Assembly: GCA_013397695.1 (NCBI GenBank)
Contig: VYZI01000322.1
Coordinates: 271,316-335,315, forward strand
DNA: 64,000 nt
Source of the DNA: Centropus unirufus
Taxonomy: Eukaryota > Chordata > Aves > Cuculiformes > Centropidae
Direction: 5' to 3'
The notes under the pieces are model-generated. The model was not told the DNA's origin. It worked only from the letters and a program-made list of their open reading frames with translations, and did no database searches. Both the position numbers and the translations under genes were made by a program. This document shows positions 1-14,552 of the stretch, piece after piece. The number at the start of each line of letters is the position of its first letter. Positions within the stretch are counted from its first letter, which is position 1.

Positions 1-3000
1 AACTTGAAATCATTTAATAAAGTGAATACATAGCAGTTGTACTGCAACTCATGAAAACAGTGGTAATCATTGGAAACTGCAATGAATATTCTTGTCACAT
101 TAAACTATGACTAATTCTAGCATTAGTTAGGTAACACTCCCAGCACTTCTAACAGAGATGCAGAAAACACTATCTCAGATCCCCACACCTGGTCTGTAAA
201 CACTTGTATTTAAAATACATCCCATTTTTTTCTAAGAACATACTAATATCTTCCCCTATTCTCAACCCAGAAATGCTTACAGCAGCTGAAGCATGTGTTG
301 CGAAATAAAGCTGGTTAAAAGAAGACAAGGGAATTGGTTAGGGAATAGGGGCTACTTGGCATTCCTTTAAACCATTTCCTGTTCACCCTTGTGGACTGTA
401 ATATGGCCCAAAGAAAATATATTTGACCTCACTCTTTTTAGCCACATTAAAAAAAGTATTAAAAGCAATTTAAATAACAGATTACACATTCATAAACTAA
501 AAAAAAAAAAAAGAAAATGTTATATATATTATTGCCTTCATCTTCCACTACGACAAGTTGGTTGGTCTCTTCTCTTTTTTTATGAGAGCTCTGATTTTCC
601 CTGGGAGACAAGGTCAAAAGACTAGGGCACTTCCTGTCTGCCGCAATGAGTCTTATGCAGACATGAGTCTTCTGACAAACAACTGATTTATTTAAAAGAG
701 GGGTCATTACAATCATGGCTTATAGCAAGATCACATTCCTTCCAAGTTGTTTTGCTTAATCACTATGGATTGCTCAAACATACTTGAAAAGAAGATGCAT
801 TTCAGCTGTGTGTGAAAACTGACAATTCATCCAAAATCCCACACACACTGAAAACCGAGGAGGAGGGGGCATGTTGTAGGTCAGACTGTGATCATGCATC
901 GACAAAACCCGGGAGCACTCCTACTGAAAACAACTGAACTATTGGTGTGTTAAAGATCTGTTCCCACAAGGTCCTAAACACCCTGTCACCAAGAATACAG
1001 GCCTCGACTTTCAGAAGGGATCATTAAAGAAAACCTTTCATCAGGGTCATTCATGGTTTCCACATTAGAAGTCACCCTCTGAATCTCACTGATGGAAGTG
1101 TCCATGCAGACCTCATGCAGTTCTGTTATGCATATCTGGAACAAACTCAAGTGGCCTGCAAGGAAGCTCAGATGTCCAGCAACGTGCAACAACAGTACCT
1201 CAGCTAAGCACACAAAGATTCTAAACAGGAGGAAACTCATAGAAGTTTACAACAGAGAGCAGATATAGCAAGGTGAGAACAGCCTGTGGATTCTCAAGCT
1301 ATGTACAGGTGAGATAGAAGTTAAGCTGGGTACAACAGAAAGTAGAACCTGGTTATCTGTACTTAAGTGAATTTACACAGACCCTGTGTTTCAAGCACTG
1401 CAGGATTACTTTCCTATCCATCACAAGTACCCCACATGAATATTCTTACACATCTCCTCCTTATTTTACAGAAGTTAAGGTGGAATAACAAAGTCCTGCA
1501 CAAGACTATGGAAATTTGCACTGAAAAATGAAAGGTTGAACCCTTCTTCACGTCTTCTATAATTTTCTTTTTTTACTGCTCTAAAACTAGGAGCTCAAGT
1601 CAATTCCAATGGTGAGATTTATGGTATCTGTTCACCTCCCTCTAAATAAGACTGTACTAAGATTGTTTACAGCCACCTTCAGTGCATGTACCAGCTACTT
1701 AAAAATGTTTAATGTTTTTCTTACATCAAAGAAGGTTATTTCATTATTGTGTTTGCTGTATGTGCAGAGGACTGGAAAAAACCCTACTTTCATAAATTTG
1801 AAACTACTTAGAATTATATAGGTAATTTAAACACCAATGAGAAAACAAAAATAACCCATTTAAGTGTTAAAAATAGAAATATAAATCTTAGAAATATAAA
1901 ATGCTGCCTTCAAGACAATCATTAAACCTAAGAGAGTTTTCCAGGAGATGGGAGAGGTTAACAAGTGCTCAAATTGCTACTGTAGAAGTGCAGGAAGAAA
2001 TCTGTCACTAAGTAATATTTATTTATCCTTTCTAGTTAGACTTTTCCATCAACTTATAGACAAACCCAACTCAAGCCACCATTGCAGGAAACAGGCAAGT
2101 TGGCACTCCAATAATTTATTCTAAAGTGTCTTGAACTTATTCTAAATGTATCAGGATACAGCAGAAAAGAAAATAACAATCAGACTATAAATCTAAATTC
2201 TAGGCATGGAAACTCCTTTGTAGGGATTGGGAAAAATACACCATGACAGAACAATTACATCCTTAGCTACCAAAAGAAAAGCAGTAAAATATGCCAAGTA
2301 CATTTCAGCTACATATTAACTTACTGAACTCACCTTCCTGGTCCTGGAACAACACGTACCTAACACCTTTCCGTCTCATATTAGAAAATCTAAGATTTGA
2401 CTTAGTGCCTTCCCTTCAACAACACTGCACAGCTACACAAGGAAGACACTACCTTTTGTACAGTCTGAAATAGCAGCCATAGTTGTTTATTTGCCCAAAA
2501 GCATGCAAGGAGATCATGAATGAGAAGCAACTTGAAGCAAGCTTCTATAGCCACAGGATAGTCTCATGTTCCCCTAGCCAGCCTACATTAAAAGAAGAAA
2601 ATAAAGAAATTTTGGTACTTACCACCTAGTCTGTGGTGATTGAGCAAGCATCCAAATAAAAATGAGAAAAAATGTACCATACATTATCCCCAGGTACTAG
2701 GCAATGTAACAATAACTGATGGCCACCCAAACTTACCTGTAGCCATTTTCCCCTACATTGCTTTATCACAGTCTAGCGAGCAATATATAAATTACTTTCT
2801 GCCTCAAATGATCCTCGTAGGAAAGCAACGTTACTCACAACCATAAAAAAATCCAGCCTCCACCTGACCTCATGCATCTTACCATCCTCTGAGTAAATGG
2901 AGTTTGCTAAAGTGCACCAGAACAGGAAATTTTCAGGAATTTTTTGCTGTGACACTAATCTGAGCTGATGGTCCTCACAAACACGTAGGTATCACAACCT

Positions 3001-3619
3001 TCCTCTTGAGATCACAACATGCTAAATAACCAGCACAGCAATCCAACCAAAGCAAGACCTGGCTTGCAAACAAGGAACCCACCTTAAAAATAACAAAACC
3101 AAAACACCCTGAGCAACTTCAAGTTTACAAGCAAACAACACATGCATTAAGAAGTGGTATTCACTACTGGAAAAAGAATTGCTGCCCAAAACCAAGCCCA
3201 GGGTGGCTTCTTGCCATACAGTGTTTCATGCATACACAGCCCTTGTTGTAATACCTATTCCAACATTACTGCAAGGATGCACACCCACTCCTTTTTTTAA
3301 TCCAGAACAAGTAAAACTCCAGAGACAAATCCCGAAGCAGCAGAGAGCAACAGGCTGTTTGTACTAAGAGAAGTGAGACAGGAGTATAACTGGACAGGCA
3401 AAAAGAAATCCACAAAAATCCCACCCCTTAAGTATGCTATTACTGTGCCAGTAAATACAATTATTAAAGCACACTCTAAAATAGCTGGAACCTGCAGTCC
3501 TTCTTGAACAACTACATAAGGCATAAGCTCATGATAGATTGTTTGAGTTCCCACAGCTAGAAGAATTGAAGTGTTCAGCTTCCTCCCCTGACAAACACAT
3601 AGAAATAACATAGTCAACA
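1..3619. other. non-coding stretch, intron-like or intergenic
   Basis: AT-leaning, CpG-poor DNA with a 14-A run at 499-512. I see no recognisable gene or transposon. On the minus strand two good splice-donor sequences occur, one ending a possible exon at 2736 (CTACAG then GTAAGT) and one near 2332 (GGAAG then GTGAGT). Neither has a convincing acceptor with a clean open frame, so they are not called as exons. Confidence 0.5.
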
Positions 3620-4718
3620 CACTGCCCTCCACAAAATCCTTCTCTCTAAATTGGAAAGCTACAGATTTGATGGGTGGACTATTTGTTGGATGAAGAACTG
3701 GCTGGTTGGTCACATGTCAATGGCTCAATGTCCTAATAGAGATCAGTGATGAGGAGGGTTCCCTGGGGGTGTGTATTGGGACAAGTTCTGTTTACTGCTT
3801 TCATCAATGACAGACAGTGGGACTAAATGCACCCTTGGCAAGCATGCACATGACACCAGGCTGAGCCATGCAGTTGACATGCCTGAGGGATGGGATTGCC
3901 ATCCAGAGAGATGTACATAATCAAGAAGTGACACCATGTGAACCTCAATAGGCTCAACAAGTCCAAGTCCAGGTCCTGCACCAGGACTGCAGTAAGCCCT
4001 GGTATCAATACACTCTGGGGGATTAAGGGACAAAGAGCATCCCTGCGGAAAAGGACTTGGATGTACTGGTGGATCAAAAGCTGCGCACGAGCCAGCAGTG
4101 TGTGCTCGCAGCCTAGGAAGCCATCTATATCCTGGGCTGCATCAAGAGAGCCAGCAGGCCCAGTGAGGTAACTCTGTCCCTCTACTCCAATCTGGTAAGA
4201 CCCCACCTGGAGTACCATGTTCAGTTCTAGAGTCCTTGGCATAGGAAAGATATGGACTTATTGGATCGGGTCCAGAGGAGGGCCACGAAAATGATCAGAG
4301 GAATGGAACACCTCTTCTTTGAGGAGAAGCTGACAGACCTGGGTTTGTTTGGCCTGCAGAAGAGAAGGTTATGGGAAGATCAAATTGTGGCCCTTCAGTA
4401 CTTAGAGGTGTAAACGATGATTGGGGAGAGACTCATCACCCAGTCTGTAGTGACAGGACAAAGGGCAATGGTTTTAAACTTCACAAGGGTAGATTCAGAC
4501 CAAGTAGATGGAAGGAATTTTTAAGGGTGGTGAATCACTGGAATAGGTTTCCCATGGCGGCCGTAGATAACCCATTCCAGAAAACATTCAAGATGAGGTT
4601 GGATGGGGCTCTGAGCAACCTGATGTAGTTAAGAGTGTCATTACTTCTACAGAATAGCTGGACTAGCTGAGTTTTAAAAGTCCCTTCTAACCCAAACCAT
4701 ACTGTAATTTTATGATAT
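3620..4718 (+). mobile_element. CR1 LINE fragment (RT domain through 3' end)
   Basis: A 5'-truncated CR1 non-LTR retroposon in sense orientation. Recognisable blocks in order are: the segment around 3640-3720 (from 'TTCTCTCTAAATTGG' to the 'GGCTGGTTGGTCAC' region), the reverse-transcriptase stretch around 3745-3880, the region around 4090-4230 ('CAGCAGTGTG', 'TGGAGTACCATGTTCAG'), and the 3' block around 4440-4640. The element ends in the usual CR1 tail region ('AAGTCCCTTCTAACCC', then 'TTTTATGAT'). Many frameshifts and stops show that it is dead. CR1 elements replicate by target-primed reverse transcription and are usually 5' truncated, as here. The left boundary is approximate; the family call rests on remembered consensus. 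Confidence 0.88.
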
Positions 4719-5961
4719 TACAAGAATTAACCTCCAAATCAAGTACATAACTACTTATCAAATAGCATATATAGCTGTATTCACAAATCACTGGCTTTGA
4801 CCAAATCCCCTGATCTGCCATTAGGAGTTGTGTACAGATTTATACTTCCAAATCTGACTGCATTAATACATGATGTCTTTCCCCATTTTGTGCATGTTGA
4901 CAAGAAGCAATAAAGGCAAAACAACTGAAGACACGAATCTGACAGTGTACTAGCTTCTCCTCAATGACATACTATATAGCTTATCCTAATGATTTCAAAC
5001 TGCTTTTGCATGATGTAGCCTCCTCTACTTTCATAATGCTTCAATCTACCTGCAGCTGGAGTGCGCAATAAAATTCCTCACAAGCAGTACATTGTCTAAC
5101 ACTCCATAAGCTCACGCTACTGCTTACTGAGCCCCAAACTCACCCACATCTCACTTAAACTTCACACACATCTACAAATAATAGATCTGAAATACGCTTC
5201 AAACCAGCAAGGCCACTGAGGGGTTGCCATTGTTCCCATTGAATGGTATTGTGTCATATCTTAAGCAATCACCCCTTACAGCAAAAAAAGGGGAAAAACC
5301 AACAGAAATCCAACACTCTAGACTGTAGAAAGAAGCCACACTTAGATAATTTGCCAATATGAGTATACTCATTAGCAACATGTATTTCTATGCTGGTTTC
5401 AGGCGAAATTCACTGAAGGCCCACCATATGCTTTTATAGAGCCAGCATTTTGGTTTTGCTTCTTAATTCAAAGCTCAGTCAAGCAGACTGAGTCTTTCTT
5501 CTGACTTCAAAGGGCACTGTTTCAGTCTCTGAGTAAGCAGACAGGTTACCCAAGTTTAAAAGATTCCTAAGAGGTTCCCACCACACACAGCAAAGGTGAA
5601 AGAAAAGAGGTTGTGCACCTGTGAACAGAGCAGAATAGGTATGTCAGATACGTACATATGCATTGGTAACCATACTATCTGCAAATTTATTAAAACATCT
5701 TTGCTTCTATCATCATCTTTATCATCAAGTCAATGCAAGCATTCTGGACAGTTAACTGTATATTTCATCTAAGATATCACATGCAGCATTTCTGAGGAAT
5801 GAGACTTCTTGGATACCATAGCTTTTCCCAAGATTAAGCCTCAAGATTTCTCTAGCACTCAAGAGCCTAGAAAAAGACACTTAATTTTTTAAGAGAACTC
5901 TACCTCTCAACGTGATTGCAAGCTTCCTGCATTATGGGTCTCAAGATATTTATCTTTATAC
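4719..5961. other. non-coding stretch
   Basis: AT-leaning sequence between two CR1 remnants. I see no gene, RNA gene or structured repeat in it. Confidence 0.5.
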
Positions 5962-6085
5962 AGAATCACAGAATGGACAAATTTGGAAGATTAAGTCTAG
6001 AGTTCATCTCCACCTGTCCAAATCAACTATAGTAAATTGCTTTGAGGCTTTCCCTATCAGGTTTTGACTATATCCACAATCTAAT
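5962..6085 (-). mobile_element. degraded CR1 3' tail
   Basis: The sequence starts 'AGAATCACAGAATGG' and continues with a diverged version of the 'TTGGAAGGGACCT...GAGATCATC' block that marks the 3' end of CR1 read in reverse. Further on, 'GTTTTGACTATATCCACA' matches the usual 'TTTTGAGTATCTCCAC' region loosely. Divergence is high, so this is an old insertion. The right edge is uncertain. Confidence 0.7.
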
Positions 6086-9000
6086 TACAGTCAAGTATGA
6101 ATGACTACAAATTATTAGCCTTGTATCTGTTCACAATAAAGTGAAACATTTAAGTTTGCGATATTTCAAAAGTCCATTAGATTAGGATCATCTGTTAACA
6201 AAACTGGAGCAGTTGTTTGTAAAACACTTGTACCATTGAGCTATAGCATGCTGTCTTAACAGTGAGAGGTATTACATACCTTTTTCTCACTAGCAAAAAG
6301 CCTTGCTGGCTTTCAGCCTCCTATTCATCCCACCTCAGTATTTTTTTTCTATGCAGCTTTTGAACCCTCCCTTAACCAGGGTAGCTAACAAAGTGGTCAA
6401 GCACAAATATCATACATTAACCTCATATTACCCAACAAACCTGCCTTCAGCCAAAAGAAAACACCTCCTCACAGCTGTATGCAAAGGAACAGAGCAACTG
6501 CCTTATAGAATACAGGAAGGCCTCTTGACCCTCATTCCTTCTACCTGCCTGCCCCATGCAGTCTTTCAGTAACAAGACCTTTGAACAAGAAAAGGTACCT
6601 TCAACCAAGGGGTGAAGGTTCAACTGTCACAACTGTCCCTAACCACCACCTGGTATTTCCTGGGAAGAACGGCCACTGACACCCTCATTCTCCTCTACCT
6701 TTAACCTTCATGGATCTTCAGAACACGCATGGCACGAATTTCAAGGAGTTGTAAGTGTGGCAAGTGAGGGAAAAGAAAAGGACTTGATATGTCCCCAATA
6801 TTGGGAATTTTCCCAGACTATATAAAATCACTACAGCTTATTGAACTATACACTAGAAAATATTCCTGGAAAAGGAAAATAACACATCTGTTTCAGCTTG
6901 ATTAGCTCCATTTGCTGTCTGCCTGTATCATTCAAAGGCTCCCAAATTATAACCATAGGATGAAAAGGCTCAAATCTCCAATAAAATAAAATCCATGGAT
7001 GTTTTACTCTTTAGATAATACTATAGCACCTATTTATAACAAATTGGTTTTCCTTCTTAGTAAAGACAAGATAACTGTCTTCAAACAAAGCCTGGACCAT
7101 TAAGTTTTCTTTTACAAGAGTCTGAACTGACTACTTTAAAAAAAAAAAAAAAGCCTGTCCAGCTATCAAACTCAGATTAGGCATGAGTAGTGCCAAAAAG
7201 GAAGAGAGAGGATATAGTGTACCACACTAAGAACACTCAGGCTGCTCATTTATTATATTTTAATTTACTTCACATTTAAATAATACTGAAGATAAATAAA
7301 TAAATTGAAAAAATACAATTGTTTTTTTCCAACTCTTCCAAATTCAGGCCTTTGAACTTTTGAGCTCTGTTTAAAAGGTCACAAAAGACATGTTTCTACA
7401 CAACAAAAATTCCTTTCTTGTTACCAATATATTTTAAAACACCTTTTCCAGTTTGTATATGCCAATTTGCCTTTCTTCATCCTACCCACCTCCACTTCAT
7501 GCTGCTTAGTTTTGATATTTTAGTAATGAAGTGTCAACAAACTGGCTGGCTTCACATTGTTCTTCACTTATCTACTATAATTTTGCGTATTACTTCCTGT
7601 AACACTACAGGGTTTGACTCCATTTAAAGCAATTTTATGATGGGAGGGTTCCTCTTAATCTTTGCAAATGTTTTACATACATTCCTTTTAATGAGGGATC
7701 ACATGAGGATGGGCAAACCAGCAATCCTAGCATGATCAGAACACAGATGCAAAGTCTTCAGCTTGCCAGGCACTGCTTGGGCTGGCAGGGCAGACAAGTG
7801 TTCGTGGCCAACCAGTGACTAATCAATGTTTCCCTTCACACAGCCTCCAACCCTTCCTCTGGCTCTAGATGGGTGCAAGGTAGATGTCTGGGATAACAAA
7901 TCTGTCAAGTCAGGGCAGGCAACACCTGGGAAAAGGAGACACCTTTCCCTTTCCCCAACCTATGTTTACAGAAGAATCATTAGCCTCATGTCATTCTGTG
8001 TTGGTACGTATGTGACTATAGGGCAAATAAAAATGGGAGGTATTCCACACTTGATCTGGGGCACAAGCATGGGTGGAAGTGGAAAGCCAAATGGAAAACA
8101 GTGCAGGAGCTACACGTCATTTCCCTATGGCAAACGTTCTGGGACAAACACAGCTGTGGAAAGCACAGCTTAGATGAGCATAATGTGCTACCAACAGGGC
8201 AAAGAAGCTGCAGGTTTGTGTGTGAAGTCAGTCGTGCATGTTTGACCTGACACTCATTCATGCCCAAAGCTTCTTCTAAAGCCTGTGTTTGAAGTCAGAA
8301 GTGTTGCATTTACTATACAACTACTCTGTTAAAGACAGGCTGATTAGGACTGCAACTGTCCATGATCCACCAAACCTGTGGATGTACACTTAACAGACAT
8401 AAGACTGACAACAGACCACACAAAGGAATTGGGAATTTATAGCTGGCAATGACATTTTATTACAGACTGATAAAGACTGGCTGGGAACCCAACCAACATG
8501 TTCTCTGCTACAGTCCATACTGTAATCCTGCTTTAGGAAATAACTACGTGTTTATTCAAAATAAGCCATCACCAACCCAGGTTCCTCTACTATAATCTTG
8601 AACACCAGAGCACTGTTCTCATTTAACATATTCCTTTTCTGTCCCAATTCTTTGGAGATGCTGCAGGTTGCTTCTAGAATATCTACAAGTGATCCACCCT
8701 CAAACATTTTGCCAAAGTTACGTACTTTCCCAGCCAGAGACAGCCAGTCAGCAAGCATCCCACAAGAGCTCAGTTAATTCCTTCTCACAGAGCAGTTACC
8801 AAAATAGTAACTCTGACCCTACAGCTTCAACTGTCCCTCTTTTCCTCTCCCTTTCAGACCTTTTCTTTTTTCTTTCACTTTTCCTCTACCCTTATCTATT
8901 GGTCTTCACTTGCCTTCTCTGTTCCATTTTCCCTCTACCGTTAGAAGAGATACTGAATAACTTACAGGCTGATATTGGCCCCCTCTCAGAAGACTTCAGT

Positions 9001-10445
9001 GCACCAGAATTACACTTCACCTGAATAAGGTCATTTTAGAAGTATTCTGAGCACATTCCTATTGCCAATAACGAAGCAAAGGCACTACTTGACGGCAGAG
9101 GTTCACGCTGAATCAACTGCAACACATGGGTCATCCCACTCTATATGCTGTAGGACTCAGAACATGTTTAACTACTTTCCTGCAAAAGCATTTAAGATTT
9201 AGCTGGGAGAGCAAACTCATTAGACAAGATCCTCACACTGTCCAGAGCTGAAGGCATGAAGACTCTCCAGAGTAGAAAATGGAGTATTATGTAGAATCCT
9301 TGACTCCTGACAATGTGAGGGATAAGCAGGAACATTTGTTTCAAGAGGAAGAAAGGCTAAATCCTCCTTTCTCAAGAAGAGGTGGTTACGGACAATCCAC
9401 ACATTTCACAGATTATGTCTTTCCCTACACCCTTTATAGTGAATCAAAAATAATTACTGAAGAACACAGAGGGAGAAACAAAGGGAAAGCTTCAATCATA
9501 ATAATGTCTTCCAGGTTGATTTCCTTCAATGCCAAATAAAAGGACACCTAAGTAACAAGGTTTCAGCAGTTCATTTTCTCAATAACTGGGTAAAGTGCTC
9601 AGACAACACTGCAACATCACGATTTCACATTTTAGCCAAAGTGAACTCTGCAGGGCTTTTTGTCACCATTAGCCTGAAAGAAATTTGTACACGTGCACAG
9701 AGTAGATGCTGCAGTTTTCGGCAATCCCATGTTCCTTTTAAGTCTAATTGTAGCTCTCAGTGCATAAAAGAATCTAAGGCCTGTTTAAAGGAGATGCTGC
9801 TTTATTATTTTTAAAGTTGCCCCACCCAAGTTTTGTTCTCACCCACATCCAGTCCAGAGCACATGGGAATGCAGCGATTTAAATGGAACACATCCCAGCA
9901 ATCTTTCTGTTCCAGACCCCCACGTAGCGTTTTATTCTTTAAAAACTGTTGAATAGGAGCCTACTACTTAGAACATTAGGTATTAAAAAGAAGTGCCAAG
10001 CCTTGATTAGCATAGTATCTGGATAAAGACTGGGGTTTTATACTACAACATACTGAACTGTGTCTCATAATTTTAAGATTTATGGAACAACGACTACACC
10101 ACTGCCAAAAAGTAGAAATTTTCACAAGAACTGCAAACTTTCCAATCCCCATATGACAGTACAATAAATAGGCATTTCCAGAAACACCAGGAGTTAGAAC
10201 TGGCAATTAGCATTGGGAAATCCCAGCCTGTCTTGGCTTTGCTTCTGACAACAGCTACTTCTTCTGCTGAACTGCAGTTATTTCAAGAGAGACTCTCCTA
10301 TTTTAATTATGCACTATTGAAAATAGTTGGAGACAAATCCCAACTCTAATCTTCATCTTATGCAGTCAACAAACTAGCAATTAAAAGAAAATTAGTCTGT
10401 TGTCAAATTGCAACATCTATTTTTCAGGTGATCTTCCATACTTAC

Positions 10446-10477
10446 AGGCAATGGTCCTACAACCTTTCAGTTTTTGC
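10446..10477 (-). other. candidate micro-exon, unidentified
   Basis: A 32-nt minus-strand segment flanked by a good acceptor (pyrimidine-rich 'TCACTCTCTGGCTTTGTAG') and a good donor (CCT then GTAAGTATGG). One of the three frames is open. No homology is recognised. Such signal pairs also arise by chance in 20 kb of intron, so this is only a lead. Confidence 0.15.
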
Positions 10478-11429
10478 CTACAAAGCCAGAGAGTGAAAAT
10501 AATCCAGTCTATCACAACCTTAACACAACATGCATTTCCTAGACTAGTCAAGAACACAGTTAAAAACAAAGGTACCTAAACTAGGTTCCTACATCTTAGT
10601 TATCAAAGAGCCAGATATTTAAATGTGTGTAGGTGCCAAGAGCTGATGAGCCTCTTGTCATATTTAAGAAACAGACAAAACATGTTTAGACAGGCTCAAT
10701 ATCTTTGTACATACGAAAATGCATTCAGCCCTCATCTGTCTGTTTAAAATTCTAGAGACTTTTGAAGTCAGGCCACAAACTAGTTACTACAGAAAACAAT
10801 CTCAAATATTAAGAGGCCTAACAAGACATCAGTAGCACTGGTTTTGTTTAAACTGGACTATTTAAATTTCTGCTTTTCCAAGCAGAAACAGTGAAGAACT
10901 ACTGTCTTATTCAGCAGAGACACTCATTCTCTGTCATGTGAATGAACTGCAGAGATTGTATGAATTAAGGCTCTTAAGCGATAGGTCCTTATACCATCAC
11001 ACCAACCTTTTCAAACACTAGCTGTACTCTCTTGAAACAATTAAAATGGTCTTCCTTCTAGGTTGCCAGCTTTTAGATGGTGTTTAGGTGTACAGATTTC
11101 TAGTCTACAAGCATCCTTTCACTACACACCACACTGACAATACTCATTTGTGACAGAGCAATAAATTTCATTCCTCCACTCCAAATACACATATTCATGT
11201 GGCAGTCACCTAAGGAAGGATTTCACAGCGATTAAGTATGTCAAGGAAAAAAATTTCTTCAGTTAACTGAGCTGCCCGCACACAGAGAAAGTGAATCAGG
11301 CAAGGTATTGTGGAGCTGAGCTGCCAAAGCATGAAGTGAGGAGTCATTCTCCCATGTATGAAGTCATGCTCCTATCTCTCAGCTGTGGACTTTATCAATT
11401 TTGCAAAATATCAGAGTTAGCAGACTTAC

Positions 11430-11522
11430 TTGTGTGTTCCTGCAACTCCTCTGCTGGCATACGCCCCTCATGCTTTTTAGGCCAGTATTCTCATTCGACA
11501 ACACAGCTAAGCCAAGCGACAA
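11430..11522 (-). other. candidate 93-nt internal exon, unidentified
   Basis: On the minus strand an acceptor ('CATCCCTTTCTGCAG') and a donor (ACACAA then GTAAGTCT) bracket exactly 93 nt. Only the frame starting at the first base is open, giving 31 codons beginning LSLGLAVLSNENTG and ending RSCRNTQ, so it would be a phase 0-0 cassette. I do not recognise the peptide. It is one of the best exon-like segments left of the island on splice-signal grounds, but it has no compatible neighbouring exon, and a chance decoy is quite possible. Confidence 0.25.
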
Positions 11523-14500
11523 CTGCAGAAAGGGATGTCCTGCTGCTCTTCCTACTTTATCTATTTGTCTCAGGGCTGACCCAACAGTGAGACAGAACAA
11601 GCAGTCAGCCAGCTAACTTCCTATAAAGTATCTTTCCATCATTCAGGAATACAGAACTGGCTCACTACAAGGACAGATACCCTTGAAAGCTGAAGGGCAG
11701 AGACGAAAGGAGATGCAACAGGGACCTCTCTTCTGCAAGCTGCAAGACTGGTGTAGCTAAAACACTAAAGCAAAGCCCTGTAGCAGAGGCACAGACACAG
11801 ATATGAAAATCAGCAGTTGTGCCCATTTGGAATTCAGCTACTCCATAATAAGCTAGAGAGCTTTAATACACCAGTCAAGTTCCCTACATACTCTTCATTC
11901 CAGTAAACAGTTATTGTGTTATTAGCCTTACTGCTGGAGAAGTGTTTGTGTGATTCCTATTTCTTATATACACCTGGAAGGCTTATTCCTACTCCTCCCC
12001 TCCTCCTACTTCTTTATGCTAACAGTAAGGCTGAAGAGAAGGGTGTTCTTCCTTTCCCAAGACACCTCCAATACTACAAAAAAAGACATTAAAGATTTCC
12101 AGGGGGAGGTGGGATAAGAAAGAGTCCCTCCATCCCTGCTGACTTTACCTTATCCCCAGTCCTAAAGCAGTTACTACAGCTTATAAATTGAGATACAAAT
12201 AAGACTAATTCCAATTAAAACCACCTCCTCTCCCTCCTCCTCACAAATTATAGCTAAGGGCAGCTTCTGGGAATTAAAGAGAAGGATAATTTTCCTTGCT
12301 TATCTTGCACAAAATACAGAACAGCTCCTGTTGGCTGTTTTGAATTATGCCCTTAAGGTTTGGCTTTAAAACAGAGGAAACCAGACTGTCATGGATTTAG
12401 ATTGCTGTTCTCTTAGAACTGCATATCTGAAGTTTAGGTATCTAAAAAATCCTCTGTGGTCAACTTTGTCTCCAGCCAGTAGACAGCCGTAGTATCAAAA
12501 CAGCAATTACTTTAACGCTACACTTGGTTTTGGTGAGAGGTATGAACAAGTTATCAAGGACAGATAAGGAATAAGTGAACCAGTGCAATTCATAACAGTG
12601 GGTGGACTAGCAAGATATAATTGCATCACAGATGTCACTTAGCCTTTGCTCCAGAGCAGCAGCCCAGCCAGTGCTCATAAAGGTGTGAATGAAGTCATCC
12701 TCACCCCCCCCAGGCACACCTAACTTCCATAATACCCAATGTGTTCATGTATTAGCCAAGGGACTGTTCTCATTACTCAAGCAGATACCTAAAAAGTTTT
12801 GCTGGTGTAGGTGAACTCATAGCTATTGCTGCTACTCATTCTAACAGGAGCAACAATGTCTGACCACAAAACTCTAAACTGAATGGCACATTCAGTTAGA
12901 TAAAATACCAGAGAATTGTGACATTATTTCTATTTGTTATGAAGTGGCACAGGACACCACACCGCTGGCTGAATCAGGCTGGTGACTAGCAAAGGCCAAA
13001 CAGTGCTTAAGTGGTTATGTGTTCCCCTCTGCTCCCAAAGGTTGGTTGACATATTTTGCTCTTTTATAAAGGCAGTCTTTTCAGAATAAGTCCTTGCTAA
13101 GCTGAGGGAGTAAAGCATCCACCAGCGCTGCTGCTAAGAAGCCAATAGCTAACTGTACCAAATGTTGACCTGTAGCTCAAAAGACTTTCTAAGCAGTAAG
13201 TAGCACCTCTGCAGATTATACCACAACAGCATCTCTACCTTCTTCATAGCTACTGAAGTGCATTCCAAGCTGGTTAAAGACACTACTCCAACAGCGTGCC
13301 ATGAGACCACATTAACATCAAAGAACAGTCTGTACCACTCCTGCATACATGTCAGTATGTCAGTTTATTCCTGAACGTCTAAACTCCACTTTCAGACCTG
13401 AAATATCTTCACTAAACACGACTGCCCTAGGACATGTTGCCCATGCTGCGTGCATGGGTGTATATGCACTTCAGACGGGCTGTTAGTCCCACTGCACTCT
13501 TAAAGGGAATAGCCTTAAATCCAAAATCACTGTTCATTAAATTATCTGACACATCAATGCTATTCATATCTCACTTCTCCCCCCTCACCCCTCCGAGGTG
13601 ACATACTGAAGGTCCTTGCCCAGTACTCCATCTCTGAGACTGGAGTGCCATTCCCAGGTTCGGCTCTGTCAAGCCCGGCTCTGCCCCTCTCCCCCTTCGT
13701 ATCTACTTTAAAGCTCTGTTAATGAGCCCTGATAGATTCTTAGAGATTCTTATTAGAATTAAACACAAAGTCACCTATTTCACTGACTGCTCACTGCACT
13801 GCCAAATAAGCATTAATACTAGTGAATTGCAAAAAGCTGGAATGGGTAGCAGTAGGAAAAGGAAGATAGGACTGGACTACAGCATTTCTGCTGCTCCAAG
13901 TGAAGTATGCTTACTATGCAAGTTCAAGTCTTGCGTCTCCACTGACACTACTGCTGCTAGCAAGAGGCAATACACGATATGCAGCCTAATGTTTCTCCAG
14001 ATGCAGTCCTGAACAGTCTTCTGCAGGACTTCTGTATTTATGTCTGTCATCCTTACTACTCAAGCTTCATGCCCACCTCTCCTGTTGCACTAGAACCAAT
14101 AAGCCTCAGCTGCTCTAATTGCACAGCTGGTTCCTGTATTCCTGCTGACAAAGAATCCTGCACAGATTTCGTTAAGCATTCAAACACCACACTGATAAGA
14201 ATGCTATTATCCTTAGAGTGAAATATGATTGGGTAGTAAAGTTCTTACCAGGCTTAATCCTACACCTGGAAAAAAGTTTAATTTTGGGCACCAGCACAAT
14301 CTAACAAGTTTTGCACACATGTGTATGATTCAGTTATGGGGAGCAAGGTAGTGAAATCAGATTTGTTTGTATAACAGAGAATTGCACTCCAAACAGAAAC
14401 AGCCTACTCCATACTATAACTCAGCTGCTGCCTCTGTGCTTGGGAAAGGTTTTCTTCTCTGTAACTCATTAACCTACAACCTTATCAAGGTGGGAGTGAA

Positions 14501-14552
14501 GAACTTGTTTCCAGCATGGAAAACAGCGGTCAAACAGAGCAGAAATACTTAC

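Noticed and set aside
2640..2735. Minus-strand splice donors at 2626-2631 and 2730-2735
   Set aside because: The nearest acceptors would give 8-nt or poorly supported 36-nt exons without reading-frame support.
3297..4242. Minus-strand ORFs of 138, 96 and 139 codons
   Set aside because: Most are antisense to the CR1 copy at about 3620-4718; the rest is chance frame.
8552..8758. 68-codon minus ORF (KVRNFGKMFEGGSLVDILE)
   Set aside because: Looks protein-like but has no splice signals or known homologue; within chance expectation.
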